DNA of 11,712 bases from an uncultured Clostridia bacterium (GCA_947302895.1 CAMYWU010000020.1:1-11712); one strand, 5' to 3'. Shown: positions 1 to 8,502, numbered from the stretch's first letter. Notes: generated by a model not told the origin, from the letters alone. Numbers and translations: made by a program.

Positions 1-1368
1 AACATCGTTGTTGTAGTATCCGAACTCATCATAGAGCGAATTCATAACATCAACAAGATTCATTCCCTTTGTTTTATAGTATGCTGCCATTTCACAGATA
101 AGCATTGAGCCAACAACAGCATCCTTATCCCTTGCGTGGGTTCCTGCAAGATAGCCATAGCTCTCCTCAAAGCCCATAACAAAATCGCTTGCTCTTCCCT
201 CGTTTTCAAGGTTGGTTATAAGCTCGCCGATATATTTGAAGCCTGTTAAAAGATTCTTGAAGGTGCAGTTGTATTTTTTTGCAATAACCTCTGCAAGGTC
301 GGTTGAAACGAAGCTCTTAACAGCGATTGCAGTATCGGAAAGAACGCCCTTTTCCTTCTTCTGGGAAAGAAGATAGTTGAGGAGCATTGCTCCAACCTCA
401 TTACCGCTCATAAGAACAAGCTCGCCCGATTTATCGGGAACGGCAATACCAACACGGTCGCAATCGGGGTCGGTTGCAAGAAGAATATCAGCCTTGATAT
501 CCTTATTCATCTCAAGTCCAAGCTCAAAAACCTGCTTGATTTCGGGGTTCGGGAAGGGGCAGGTCGGGAAGTTGCCGTCTGGATTTTCCTGCTCTGGAAC
601 AACATAAACCTGCTTGATTCCGATTCTGTCGAGAATTGCACGAACGGGCTTGTTTCCTGTTCCGTTAAGCGGGGTATAGATAACCTTTAAATCTGCCTGT
701 TTAACAACCTCGGGGTTAACGCACTGCTTAAGAACCTCGTCAAGGAAAACGTCGATAACGTCCTGACCTATGTATTCAATGGTTCCGTTTTTAACAGCCT
801 CATCAAAATCGGTTTTCTTGATGCCTGTGAAATAGTCAACCTTCTGAATGAAATCATAGGTTTCGCCTGCTTCCTCATCGGTCATCTGATATCCCTTGGG
901 ATTATAGCATTTATAGCCGTTATATTTTGCAGGATTATGAGAAGCGGTTAAGATAATACCGCTTGAGGTTTTGAAATGTCTTATAGCAAATGAAAGGCAG
1001 GGGGTGGGTTCAAGCTCGTCATAGATATAAACCTTAATGCCATTTGCCGCAAGCACGCTTGCCGCCTCTTTGCTGAAATATTCGCTTTTGATTCTTGAAT
1101 CATAGCCTATTGCAACTGAGGGATTTTCATAGTTTTTGTTGAGGAAATCTGCAAGTCCCTGGGTTGCTCTGCCAACGGTGTAGATATTCATACGGTTTGT
1201 TCCTGCGCCGATAACTCCACGCAAGCCAGCTGTTCCGAATTCAAGGGAGCGATAGAATCTGTCCATAATCTCTTCATCGTTGCCCTTAATGCTTTCAAGC
1301 TCAGCTTTTAAATCAGGGTCGCCCGTTGCCTTTTCAAGCCACTCATTATATAAAGCATTGATATCCAT
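1..1368 (-). CDS. pgcA: Phospho-sugar mutase (alpha-phosphoglucomutase / phosphomannomutase, PgcA type), C-terminus cut by window edge
   Basis: Cytosolic enzyme interconverting hexose 1-phosphate and 6-phosphate through a phosphoserine, linking glycolysis to glycogen and cell-wall sugar nucleotides. The minus strand reads open for 456 codons from ATG at 1368 to the window edge. Visible motifs: LEFGTAGLRG at about residues 42-51 (substrate-binding start of domain 1); the active-site loop TASHNP with phosphoserine S143; the metal-binding loop DPDCDR at 300-305; and the sugar-binding loop GFEESYG at 399-405. These are the hallmarks of the alpha-D-phosphohexomutase superfamily, and the GTAGLRG-type N-terminus fits the long Firmicutes PgcA form (about 570 residues), so roughly 110 C-terminal residues (domain 4) lie outside. 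The start is set by AGGAG seven to eight bases upstream. Glucose versus mannose preference cannot be read from the sequence. It is divergent from comM with an overlapping promoter. Confidence 0.93.
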   Translation of the reverse strand, partial: MDINALYNEWLEKATGDPDLKAELESIKGNDEEIMDRFYRSLEFGTAGLRGVIGAGTNRMNIYTVGRATQGLADFLNKNYENPSVAIGYDSRIKSEYFSKEAASVLAANGIKVYIYDELEPTPCLSFAIRHFKTSSGIILTASHNPAKYNGYKCYNPKGYQMTDEEAGETYDFIQKVDYFTGIKKTDFDEAVKNGTIEYIGQDVIDVFLDEVLKQCVNPEVVKQADLKVIYTPLNGTGNKPVRAILDRIGIKQVYVVPEQENPDGNFPTCPFPNPEIKQVFELGLEMNKDIKADILLATDPDCDRVGIAVPDKSGELVLMSGNEVGAMLLNYLLSQKKEKGVLSDTAIAVKSFVSTDLAEVIAKKYNCTFKNLLTGFKYIGELITNLENEGRASDFVMGFEESYGYLAGTHARDKDAVVGSMLICEMAAYYKTKGMNLVDVMNSLYDEFGYYNNDV

Positions 1369-1410
1369 AGTATTTCTCCTTTGATAATTTTTGGGTTGTG
1401 TCCATCTTCT

Positions 1411-1439
1411 ATTTTAATATTATTAATTTCTGTTGTCAA
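1411..1439 (-). promoter_or_regulatory. Sigma-A-type promoter for the phosphosugar mutase gene
   Basis: On the minus strand a perfect TTGACA -35 box (1439-1434) is followed after exactly 17 bp by TAAAAT (1416-1411), one mismatch from TATAAT. This predicts transcription starting near 1404, about 35 bases before the ATG at 1368, with the AGGAG ribosome binding site in between. The -35 box occupies the same bases as the -35 box of the divergent comM promoter. Confidence 0.75.
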
Positions 1440-1461
1440 TATTTCATATTTAATGTATAAT
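1433..1461 (+). promoter_or_regulatory. Sigma-A-type promoter for comM
   Basis: TTGTCA (1433-1438), 17 bp spacer, then a perfect TATAAT (1456-1461). Transcription would begin near 1468, leaving a leader of only about 10 bases that holds GGTGAT (1468-1473) as the ribosome binding site before ATG at 1478. An upstream in-frame ATG at 1460 lies inside this -10 box and so cannot be on the mRNA from this promoter. The -35 box overlaps that of the divergent mutase promoter. Confidence 0.72.
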
Positions 1462-1477
1462 GATTTTGGTGATAAAA

Positions 1478-3001
1478 ATGTTTGCTAAAGTTAAAACACA
1501 GGGACTGATAGGGCTCAACACCTTTGATGTAACTGTTGAAGCGGATTTAAGCTCGGGTCTGCCACGCTTTGATATAGTCGGTCTGCCCGATGCCGCAGTT
1601 AAAGAGAGCAGGGACAGAGTTCGCTCTTCAATCAAAAACTGCCGCTTTGAGTTTCCCGTTTCAAGAATAACGGTTAATATCGCACCTGCCGATATTAAAA
1701 AAGAGGGCTCGTTTTATGATTTGCCCGTTCTTATTTCAATACTAAAGGCAAGCTCTCAGATAAAAGCTGATATTGATAGCTTTTCATTTATCGGTGAGCT
1801 TTCTCTTGACGGCGAAATAAGGGGTACGGCAGGAATTTTGCCAATGGTTATTCAGGCAAGGGACAGCGGTCTCGGCGCAATTTTCATTCCTGCCGAAAAC
1901 GAAAGAGAGGGCTCGGTTGTTGAGGGAATTGATGTTTTCCCCGCAAGCCACATAAGCGAGATTCTAAGCCACCTTTCGGGCGAAAAACTCATTGAGCCTG
2001 CATACAGAGCGCTTGACGATGAGGATGTTCCTGTTGCAGAGGTTGATTTCTCTGAGGTTAAGGGTCAGAAAGAAGCAAAACGTGCGCTTGAAATTGCAGC
2101 CGCAGGCGGTCATAACTGCCTTATGATTGGTCCCCCGGGAACAGGAAAATCAATGCTTGCAAAGCGACTTCCGACAATCCTTCCCGAAATGACAATTGAA
2201 GAAAAGATTGAAACAACAAAGATTTATTCGGTTGCAGGCGAGCTTGATAAAAAAACAAGGCTGATATCTCGGCGCCCCTTCCGCTCGCCCCATCATACGG
2301 TTTCTGCTCAGGGCTTAACAGGCGGAGGAACAAGCCCGAAGCCGGGCGAAATAAGCCTTGCGCATAACGGCGTTTTATTCCTCGATGAATTTCCCGAGTT
2401 TGACAGAAGGGCAAAGGAATCCCTGCGCCAGCCGCTTGAGGATAATAAGGTAACAATAACCAGAGCCTCGGGAACAATAACCTATCCTTCAAATATTATG
2501 GCAATTGCCGCAATGAACCCCTGCCCCTGCGGATATATGGGGCATCCTTCAAGGCAATGCACCTGCTCCGAAGGCGCAATGAAAAGATATAAGGATAAGG
2601 TTTCAGGTCCCCTGCTCGACAGAATGGATATTCATATTGAAGTTCAGAATGTTGAATACGAACAGCTTTCAAGCAAGGCAAACGAAGAGCCCAGCGCAGA
2701 AATTCAAAAGCGTGTGAACAAAGCCCGTGAAATCCAGAACGAAAGATTTAAGGGAACAAATATTTCCTGCAACGCAAAAATGACTCCGAAGGCAACACGC
2801 CAGTACTGCGTTTTAACCGACGAGGCGGATAGCCTTCTGAAGCAGAGCTTTGAAGCGCTCGACCTTTCGCCCAGAGCATATGATAAAATCCTCAGAATAG
2901 CAAGAACAATTGCTGATTTGGAGGGCAGCGAAAAAATTGAGCTCCCCCACGTTGCTGAGGCAATACAGTACAGAAGTCTTGACAGGAAATACTGGAGATA
3001 G
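1478..3001 (+). CDS. comM: ComM / YifB family Mg-chelatase-like AAA+ ATPase
   Basis: Hexameric AAA+ motor. In naturally transformable bacteria ComM is a branch-migration helicase that extends heteroduplex during integration of incoming DNA; many non-competent species also keep it. The product is 507 residues, the usual length. The N-terminus MFAKVKTQGLIG is the typical family start and begins a Lon-protease-like ChlI domain (about 1-170). The ATPase domain carries Walker A GPPGTGKS (218-225), Walker B VLFLDEFPEF (299-308), a cysteine pattern CPC...CTC (349, 351, 361, 363) and the GPLLDRMD arginine segment (377-384). A C-terminal Mg-chelatase helical domain follows. An in-frame ATG 18 bases earlier sits inside the -10 box; ATG 1478, preceded by GGTGAT, is preferred. 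The gene is monocistronic in appearance and stops just before an intergenic repeat. No competence genes are visible, so a transformation role here is inference. Confidence 0.93.
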   Translation: MFAKVKTQGLIGLNTFDVTVEADLSSGLPRFDIVGLPDAAVKESRDRVRSSIKNCRFEFPVSRITVNIAPADIKKEGSFYDLPVLISILKASSQIKADIDSFSFIGELSLDGEIRGTAGILPMVIQARDSGLGAIFIPAENEREGSVVEGIDVFPASHISEILSHLSGEKLIEPAYRALDDEDVPVAEVDFSEVKGQKEAKRALEIAAAGGHNCLMIGPPGTGKSMLAKRLPTILPEMTIEEKIETTKIYSVAGELDKKTRLISRRPFRSPHHTVSAQGLTGGGTSPKPGEISLAHNGVLFLDEFPEFDRRAKESLRQPLEDNKVTITRASGTITYPSNIMAIAAMNPCPCGYMGHPSRQCTCSEGAMKRYKDKVSGPLLDRMDIHIEVQNVEYEQLSSKANEEPSAEIQKRVNKAREIQNERFKGTNISCNAKMTPKATRQYCVLTDEADSLLKQSFEALDLSPRAYDKILRIARTIADLEGSEKIELPHVAEAIQYRSLDRKYWR

Positions 3002-3002
3002 A

Positions 3003-3117
3003 ATTACGATTTATGAATGACGAATGACGAATTTCGGGTGGGCTCCCTTGGAGCGGCGCCAGACCCTTTTGTCTCGCAAGCTCGACATTTCCCCTAGTAG
3101 GGGAATCACCCACACCC
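3003..3117. repeat. Structured intergenic repeat element (MITE/REP-like), non-coding
   Basis: A compact block fills the comM-LUD gap. Its left part has short direct repeats of GAATGAC (about 3016-3029). Next come a hairpin GCTCC-CTT-GGAGC (3042-3054), a weak stem around TGTC/GACA (3070-3087) and a perfect palindrome TTCCCCTA-G-TAGGGGAA (3089-3105). GGGTG at 3036-3040 can pair with CACCC at 3107-3111 or 3113-3117, enclosing the inner hairpins. Its GC content and composition differ from both neighbouring genes. From memory, closely similar sequences recur between genes in gut Clostridia, and their open frames are often mis-called as small hypothetical proteins. No transposase or clear target-site duplication is seen. 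Exact borders are uncertain. Confidence 0.6.
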
Positions 3118-3119
3118 AT

Positions 3120-3125
3120 TATAAT
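3120..3125 (+). promoter_or_regulatory. Possible -10 box for the LUD-domain gene
   Basis: A perfect TATAAT lies 22 bases before the ATG at 3147, immediately after the repeat element. No good -35 hexamer is found 17 bp upstream, because that position falls in the TAGGGG arm of the repeat palindrome. Transcription would start near 3132, just before the ribosome binding site. Read-through from comM is an alternative. Confidence 0.35.
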
Positions 3126-3146
3126 AAAACCGATAAAGGAGTAATT

Positions 3147-3791
3147 ATGGAACAGTATATTGAAAAAACGATGAAAAATCTTGAGAAAAACGGCTTCAAG
3201 CCCTTCTACTGCGAAACAAAGGAGGAGGTTTTACCGATTATTGAAAGCCTCATCAACAAGGGCGAGAGCGTTTCAAACGGCGGAAGCGAAAGCCTTAAGG
3301 AATGCGGCGTTTTCAGCCTTCTTGCAAACGGCGACTATGATTTCATAGACCGCACGGGGCTTCAGGGTGAGGCTGTTCGTGAGGCTTATTTAAGAGCTTT
3401 CGGATGCGACACATATTTTTGCTCCTCAAACGCAGTTACTGAGCGTGGCGAGCTTTACAATGTTGACGGCAATTCAAACCGAGTTGCAAGCATTGTTTAC
3501 GGTCCCCGCCAGGTTATTATGGTTGTAGGCAAAAACAAGATTGTTCCCGATATCAACGCTGCAATTAAGAGAGTTAAGGAAAAGGCGGCTCCCCCGAATT
3601 GCCGCAGATTAAACCTTGATTCCCCCTGCGCTAAGCTTGATAAATGCGTTTCTTTAACAAAGGACGACCCTTATATGTGCGACGGCTGCGCAGGCGACAG
3701 CCGAATCTGCTGCAGCTATGTTGTTTGTGCAAAACAGCGCCATAAGGACAGAATAAAAATCATCATCGTAAACGAGGATTTAGGATATTAA
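3147..3791 (+). CDS. LUD-domain protein (lactate utilization protein, LutC/YkgG-like family)
   Basis: 214-residue cytosolic protein of the LUD (DUF162) family. LutB/LutC members work with an iron-sulfur oxidase in L-lactate oxidation, but stand-alone members like this one have no assigned reaction. Seen: the SNGGSESL segment (43-50); the signature SSNAVTERGELYNVDG (93-108); GPRQVIMVVGKNKIV (119-133); and AAPPNCRR (147-154). A cysteine-rich tail follows, with C161, C167, C178, C181, C188, C189 and C194, spacing suggestive of metal or cluster binding. ATG 3147 with AAGGAG five bases upstream is the start; the frame runs further upstream, but only through the repeat element. No lutA or lutB partner lies in the window, so lactate metabolism is not demonstrated. 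A strong terminator follows. Confidence 0.85.
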   Translation: MEQYIEKTMKNLEKNGFKPFYCETKEEVLPIIESLINKGESVSNGGSESLKECGVFSLLANGDYDFIDRTGLQGEAVREAYLRAFGCDTYFCSSNAVTERGELYNVDGNSNRVASIVYGPRQVIMVVGKNKIVPDINAAIKRVKEKAAPPNCRRLNLDSPCAKLDKCVSLTKDDPYMCDGCAGDSRICCSYVVCAKQRHKDRIKIIIVNEDLGY

Positions 3792-3798
3792 GGATGGT

Positions 3799-3831
3799 AA
3801 AAAACACCTGCTCAAAAGCAGGTGTTTTTTT
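3799..3831. terminator. Bidirectional intrinsic terminator between convergent units
   Basis: Perfect 9-bp stem ACACCTGCT (3804-3812), loop CAAA, then AGCAGGTGT (3817-3825). It is flanked by an A run on the left (3799-3804) and a T run on the right (3826-3831). Each strand therefore gives a GC-containing hairpin followed by U's. It ends the LUD gene on the plus strand and the restriction operon on the minus strand, whose last stop codon is at 3835-3833. Confidence 0.9.
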
Positions 3832-3832
3832 A

Positions 3833-6800
3833 TTACATATCTGCAGAAATTAGACCGAAATATTTTTCAAAGAATGCTTGCAAAATCTCAATAACTTTAT
3901 TCTTTAAGCTGCTGCGATTGCTCGTCTTTGAAAATCTTGATGTTGGCGGAAGGATTTTATCAATATCCGTTCCCGTGGTTTTAAGCACACCGTCACGGAA
4001 AGAATTATCAATAAATTTCTTTGTTTCGTCAGGTTTCAGATTTTGTTCTGCAATTATTTCGTTGATTTCGTTTTCTTTCTGCTCAGCAACAAAACTGCGC
4101 CACTCAAGCATAACATCTTCAATATCGTTAATGCCTGCAATGAATGTTTCAATAAGAGCCTTTTTGCTTCTGAGCTCAGCGCTTGCGTCAACTGCTTTTT
4201 GTATCTTGATAAGCACTTCTTTATCTTCGCAATGGCTGTCGTGGTACTTAGCAACAAGCAGAAGAATATAATCAATATTAATATCAATCTGCTTTAGCAG
4301 TTCAACCTCAAAAACAATATCATCGTTGATATCTTCGGCTTGACCCTTTTTGCGTTTTTCTTTCCATTCTTCACGCAGGTCTTGATATCTGCTCAGATAG
4401 TCTTGCAGGTCAATCTCTTTGAAGGTATCAAGCTCAGCAAATTCATCAAATGAGGATAATAGATTTCTCATACGCAGAACAGCACCGAACAGAGATATAA
4501 ACTGTTTTTGCTCTTTTTCGCTTGCTGATATCGGCTTATCCAGTGAAAACCTTTCAAATAACTCCTCTATCATATCAAGATAACCTTTGTGGTCTTCGCC
4601 AAGGTTATCGGTGTAGCCGTAGAAATAATCCTTAAAACTACGCAGAACGACGATTCCACCAGCCTCTTTATCACCGAATAAAGATATAGCATCATCAGTC
4701 CGCTTTTGCAGATTTCTGAAACAAACAATATTTCCAAAGGTCTTAACCGAGTTCAGTATTCTGTTTGTTCTCGAATACGCCTGAATTAAACCGTGCATTT
4801 TGAGATTTTTATCAACCCACAGCGTATTAAGCGTTGTTGCGTCAAATCCTGTAAGGAACATGTTTACAACAATGAGCAAATCAAGTTCCTTGTTTTTCAT
4901 TCGGAGTGAAACATCTTTATAGTAATTCTGGAACTTATCGGAAGATGTATCATAATTAGTGCTGAACATCTCGTTATAATCGCGGATAGCCGATTCAAGA
5001 AAATCTCTTGATGTCTGGTCAAGAGCAGAAGTATCATCAGGGTTTTCCTCATCAATAATACCGTCTGGGTCTTCCTCGTTTGCTCCGTAACTATAAATTG
5101 TTGCTATTTTAAGAGCTTTTGTCGGGTCAGCCTTCATCTGCTTTTTAAATTCTTCATAATAGAGTTTAGCCGCCTGAACGGATGAAACTGCAAAGATTGA
5201 GTTAAAACCGTTGATACGCTGTTTATTGCGGATTTCCTCTACCTGCTTTTTCCCTAACCAGCCACTTCCGAAATATTAATCAGCTTGTTGAAAGAAAAGG
5301 TTTCATATCCTCTGTATGTTTTTTGATTGAAATGTTCAAGGATATACTCCGTTACAAGCTCAATTCTTTTAGGAGCCATATAGGCTTTTTCGCGGTCAAT
5401 ATCCCAAACACTTTCATCAATAACATCATTATCCATATCCATAGTTTTGATATAATCAACACGGAACGGAAGTACATTTTTATCGTTAATAGCGTCAACA
5501 ATAGTATACGTGTGTAATTGGTCGCCGAAGGTCTGCGCCGTTGTTAAGAATGTGCCTTTTCTTCTGCCTGCATTAACAGAAAATATCGGTGTTCCAGTGA
5601 ATCCGAATATATGATATTTCTTGAAATTCTTAACAATAGCTTCGTGCATATCGCCGAATTGAGAACGGTGGCATTCATCAAAGATAATTACAATATGCTT
5701 TTCAAACGCTTCGTGACCTTTATTGCTGTTAACAAAATTAGATAGTTTCTGAATAGTGGTTATTATTATCTTGCAATTATCGTCTTCAAGCTGTTTTTTC
5801 AACACAGCAGTAGAACGGTTGCTGTTTGCAGCACCTTTTTCAAATCGGTCATATTCCTTCATTGTCTGATAGTCAAGGTCTTTTCTGTCAACAACAAACA
5901 AAACCTTATCAATCTCTGGCATTTGAGAAGCCAAGCGCGCAGTTTTAAAAGAGGTTAAGGTTTTACCCGAACCTGTTGTATGCCAGATATATCCTCCGCC
6001 GTCAATAGAACCGTATTTTTTATAGTTTGTTGTAACCTGAATTCTGTTAATTATTCTTTCGGTTGCAACAATCTGATAAGGTCGCATAACAAAGAGTAAA
6101 TCCTCAGCGGTATAAACGCAGTATTTTGTCAGTATATTAAGAAGCGTATGCTTTGCAAGGAATGTTTTTGTAAAATCCATAAGGTCGGGTATAACCTTAT
6201 TATTTGCGTCAGCCCAGAATGAAGTAAACTCAAAACTGTTGCTTGTTTTGTTTCGCTTCGATTTATCCCTTTTTTCGGTGTGATTGAATCGTGTTGAATT
6301 GGAATAATACTTTGTGTTAGTTCCGTTCGAAATAACAAATATCTGAACGTATTCAAAAAGTCCGCTTCCTGCCCAGAAGCTATCACGCTGATATCTTTCA
6401 ATCTGATTGAAAGCCTCTTTAATAGCTACACCACGGCGTTTTAATTCAATATGAACCAAAGGCAAGCCATTAACAAGAACCGTAACATCATATCTTGTTT
6501 TGTGGTTTCCTTTGTTTTCTTCGTACTGATTAATAACCTGCAGGTAGTTATTATGAACATTGTTTTTATCAATAAGATATATATTTTTTGACTGACCGTT
6601 ATCACGCTTTAGCACCTGAACGTGGTCTTCCTGAATAATCTTAGATTTATCCTGAATGCTCATATTAGGATTTGCAATCTGACATTCAAAGAAACGTTTC
6701 CATTCACTATCGGTAAATTGATAATTATTGAGCTTTTCAAGCTGTATTCTGAGGTTGTGAATCAATACATTTGAGCTTGTTAAATTATGTAAATACTCAT

Positions 6801-6942
6801 AACCTTGCTGAGATAATAGCTTAATAAAGGCAGACTCAAGCTGAGCCTCGCTCTGATACGCTTCAGAACGGACACTCGATTTTTCATAAGAAGCAACAAC
6901 AGTCGCTTCATTTGTTGACATTACAATGTTGTAATTACTCAT
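3833..6942 (-). pseudogene. hsdR: Type I restriction enzyme R subunit HsdR, interrupted by a frameshift near 5254-5259
   Basis: HsdR is the ATP-driven DNA translocase and nuclease of a type I R-M complex. Part one (6942-5254, 562 residues) has the PD-ExK nuclease core D152, E166-L-K168, then motor lobe 1 with HTTGSGKT (321-328), FDECH (421-425) and TGTP (449-452). It stops at TAG shortly after NISEVAG. The other frame continues from about 5257 as LGKKQVEEIRNKQ, GFNSIFAVSS, then motor lobe 2 with MFLTGFDA and the motif VI segment QAYSRTNR, and a helical C-terminus to 3833. Together they make about 1036 residues, full length for HsdR, so one net base appears to be missing at 5254-5259. No ATG with a good ribosome site restarts lobe 2 next to the break; the first in-frame ATG (5137) would lose the start of that lobe. 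The start at 6942 has AGGGGA upstream and overlaps the KilA-N gene by 8 bases. Cleavage is probably lost unless the shift is an assembly error. Confidence 0.88.
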
Positions 6943-7777
6943 TGTTTTCCCCTAATAGCTTTGTAGTAGTGTTTTCAATTAGTACTTCTAATTGTTCAAT
7001 AGCCATTTTATTTAGGCGAATCGCTCTGTCAGCCCTTGAAAGCCCGAGTTTAATCAACTCAGCATTCATACTTTCAAGATTTGATAAAACAATTAACTGC
7101 TGATATGTTGCATAATCCCTGATGTTACCTGACAAATTCGGGTTCTCATCTCTCCACATTTTAGCCGTTTTACCAAATAATGCAACATTTAGTACATCTG
7201 CTTCGGTTGCATATGTGTACCCGGCAAATCGATTATCAATATTTTCAGCAAGAAGATTATCCTTAATAGCGTCAGTATGAATATGATAATTTATTTTGCT
7301 TAGTTCTCTGTTTAAGTTCCAACCAAGTGAAAGCCTGCTATTTTCATCCTCTTTAAGTCGTTGATAATCCTTAATTATGTAAAGTTTAAACTCAGCAGAA
7401 ACCCAAGAAGCAAATTCAAAAGCAATATCCTTTTGAGCATAGGTTCCACCGTATCTGCCTGATTTTGAAACAATACCTATTGCATTTGTATTTTCAATCC
7501 ACTTTTTCGGAGACATTGTAAAGGCATTTGCACCTGCTTGATTTCTAAACCCCTCGAATTCGATGGGTTTAAAATTCGGATTGTTAAGTGATTCCCATAA
7601 ACCGAGAAACTCAATAACATCTTTGTTACGCATCCAATTTTGGATTGTTGCCGAAGGGTCATCACTTTTATAACGCGCAATATCGGTTAATGAAATATAA
7701 TCATTTGAATCGCCTGTTGAAACAACAGATATTTCCGTATCTTTTACAACAATTTTATCCTTATATTGCTTTTGCAT
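6935..7777 (-). CDS. KilA-N domain DNA-binding protein within the hsd operon
   Basis: 280-residue predicted cytosolic DNA-binding protein. The N-terminal half shows the KilA-N pattern: DYISLTDIARYK, ATIQNWMRNKDVIEFLGLWE, WIENTNAIGIVSKSGRYGGTY and ASWVSAEFKLYIIKDYQRLK, which is an APSES-related fold common in phages and in R-M loci. The C-terminal half is helical, with NYHIHTDAIKDNLL, FGKTAKMWRDENP and a leucine-rich tail, and has no function I can name. ATG 7777 is chosen because AAAGG lies eight bases upstream; a GTG at 7795 overlapping the previous stop (GTGA) is the alternative and would add six residues. It ends inside the first codons of hsdR. KilA-N genes are recurrent neighbours of type I R-M genes; whether it regulates the operon or acts in defence is unknown. 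Confidence 0.87.
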   Translation of the reverse strand: MQKQYKDKIVVKDTEISVVSTGDSNDYISLTDIARYKSDDPSATIQNWMRNKDVIEFLGLWESLNNPNFKPIEFEGFRNQAGANAFTMSPKKWIENTNAIGIVSKSGRYGGTYAQKDIAFEFASWVSAEFKLYIIKDYQRLKEDENSRLSLGWNLNRELSKINYHIHTDAIKDNLLAENIDNRFAGYTYATEADVLNVALFGKTAKMWRDENPNLSGNIRDYATYQQLIVLSNLESMNAELIKLGLSRADRAIRLNKMAIEQLEVLIENTTTKLLGENNE

Positions 7778-7791
7778 AAACAATACCTTTC

Positions 7792-8502
7792 TCACTTTAG
7801 ATTTATATATTTATAATATTTATTTATTGTCCATTTCCATTTTGTATGGGCTTTTTCATCATTTTCAGTGCGTTTTAATTCCTCTTGTAGAATGTCCACT
7901 AACTTCTTCTGTTTATCATCAACGAAAATCTCATTATTTAAAAACACTTTAATATTATCTTTTGAAAAACAATTAAGAATTATTAATCCATCAACATCTT
8001 CTACATAGAAAGAATCATAGTTGAAAATATCTGTTCTTTTTGAAAGCAGATTTATTGTTGTGTTGCTATTATCTAAAATAACTCTAGGAAATACAGCAAG
8101 TGTATTCTCTACAAGATAACCCCTTACGAGCGCCTCGCCCCAAACAATATTTTCATTTACAAAATACTTACCAGCTGTTATACATCCTCTTAACAGAATC
8201 CTTGCTTGCAATATGCAAAATATTTGAAAAAAAGAAACAAAAGAAGACAAAAGTGCTAGTTTTTTAACATTATCAATCTCGTTGTCTGAAAGAGGCACCG
8301 AAATAATAAAATTATCGGAAAAAGCTCTGAAAGTTAAACTTTCTTTAAAGCTATTGTCAAAGCAGTAATTTGATGCCATTTCATACATATAGTGAACTTT
8401 AGCAAGTGATATTTGTGAATCTTCAGACTGAATAATATTCTTAACACCCAACAAATCGATGTATGCAATTAAATGCGGTGTTTCTCTCAAATAATAATCC
8501 AT
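7792..8502 (-). CDS. Class III nucleotide cyclase-fold protein (putative), embedded in the R-M operon
   Basis: 236-residue soluble protein. I read a class III cyclase homology pattern. AYIDLLGVKN puts D16 where the first metal aspartate of FxDxxGF motifs sits. RAFSDNFIISV puts D63 at the second metal site, like the xGDxx hairpin. LLRGCITAGKYF (103-114) followed by VWGEALVRGYLVE (120-132) resembles the GIxxG...WGxxVNxAxRxE block. The canonical Asn/Arg of that last block are not at their usual positions (V126, L130), so catalysis may be altered or absent. Membrane segments and signal peptide are absent. It starts in a TAATG overlap with hsdS, with AAGGAG (8513-8508) inside the hsdS end, so translation is coupled. 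Base composition is very AT-rich. Cyclase-fold proteins in defence loci can make signalling nucleotides; no obvious effector with a nucleotide-binding domain is visible here. Fold assignment is by motif reading only. Confidence 0.6.
   Translation of the reverse strand: MDYYLRETPHLIAYIDLLGVKNIIQSEDSQISLAKVHYMYEMASNYCFDNSFKESLTFRAFSDNFIISVPLSDNEIDNVKKLALLSSFVSFFQIFCILQARILLRGCITAGKYFVNENIVWGEALVRGYLVENTLAVFPRVILDNSNTTINLLSKRTDIFNYDSFYVEDVDGLIILNCFSKDNIKVFLNNEIFVDDKQKKLVDILQEELKRTENDEKAHTKWKWTINKYYKYINLK

Noticed and set aside
1460..1477. Upstream in-frame ATG for comM
   Set aside because: It lies inside the TATAAT -10 box, so the transcript begins after it; the family N-terminus MFAKVK starts at 1478.
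2892..3119. 75-residue minus-strand open frame over the comM end and the repeat
   Set aside because: It is antisense to the 3' end of comM and then reads the repeat hairpins; no ribosome binding site and typical of spurious calls on such repeats.
3024..3146. N-terminal 41-codon extension of the LUD protein starting at ATG 3024
   Set aside because: The extension is translated from the structured repeat element and has no family similarity I can see; ATG 3147 with AAGGAG five bases upstream fits the family start.
7778..7795. GTG start for the KilA-N gene giving six more residues
   Set aside because: ATG 7777 has AAAGG at good spacing and the extra residues MRKVLF cover that ribosome site; kept only as an alternative.
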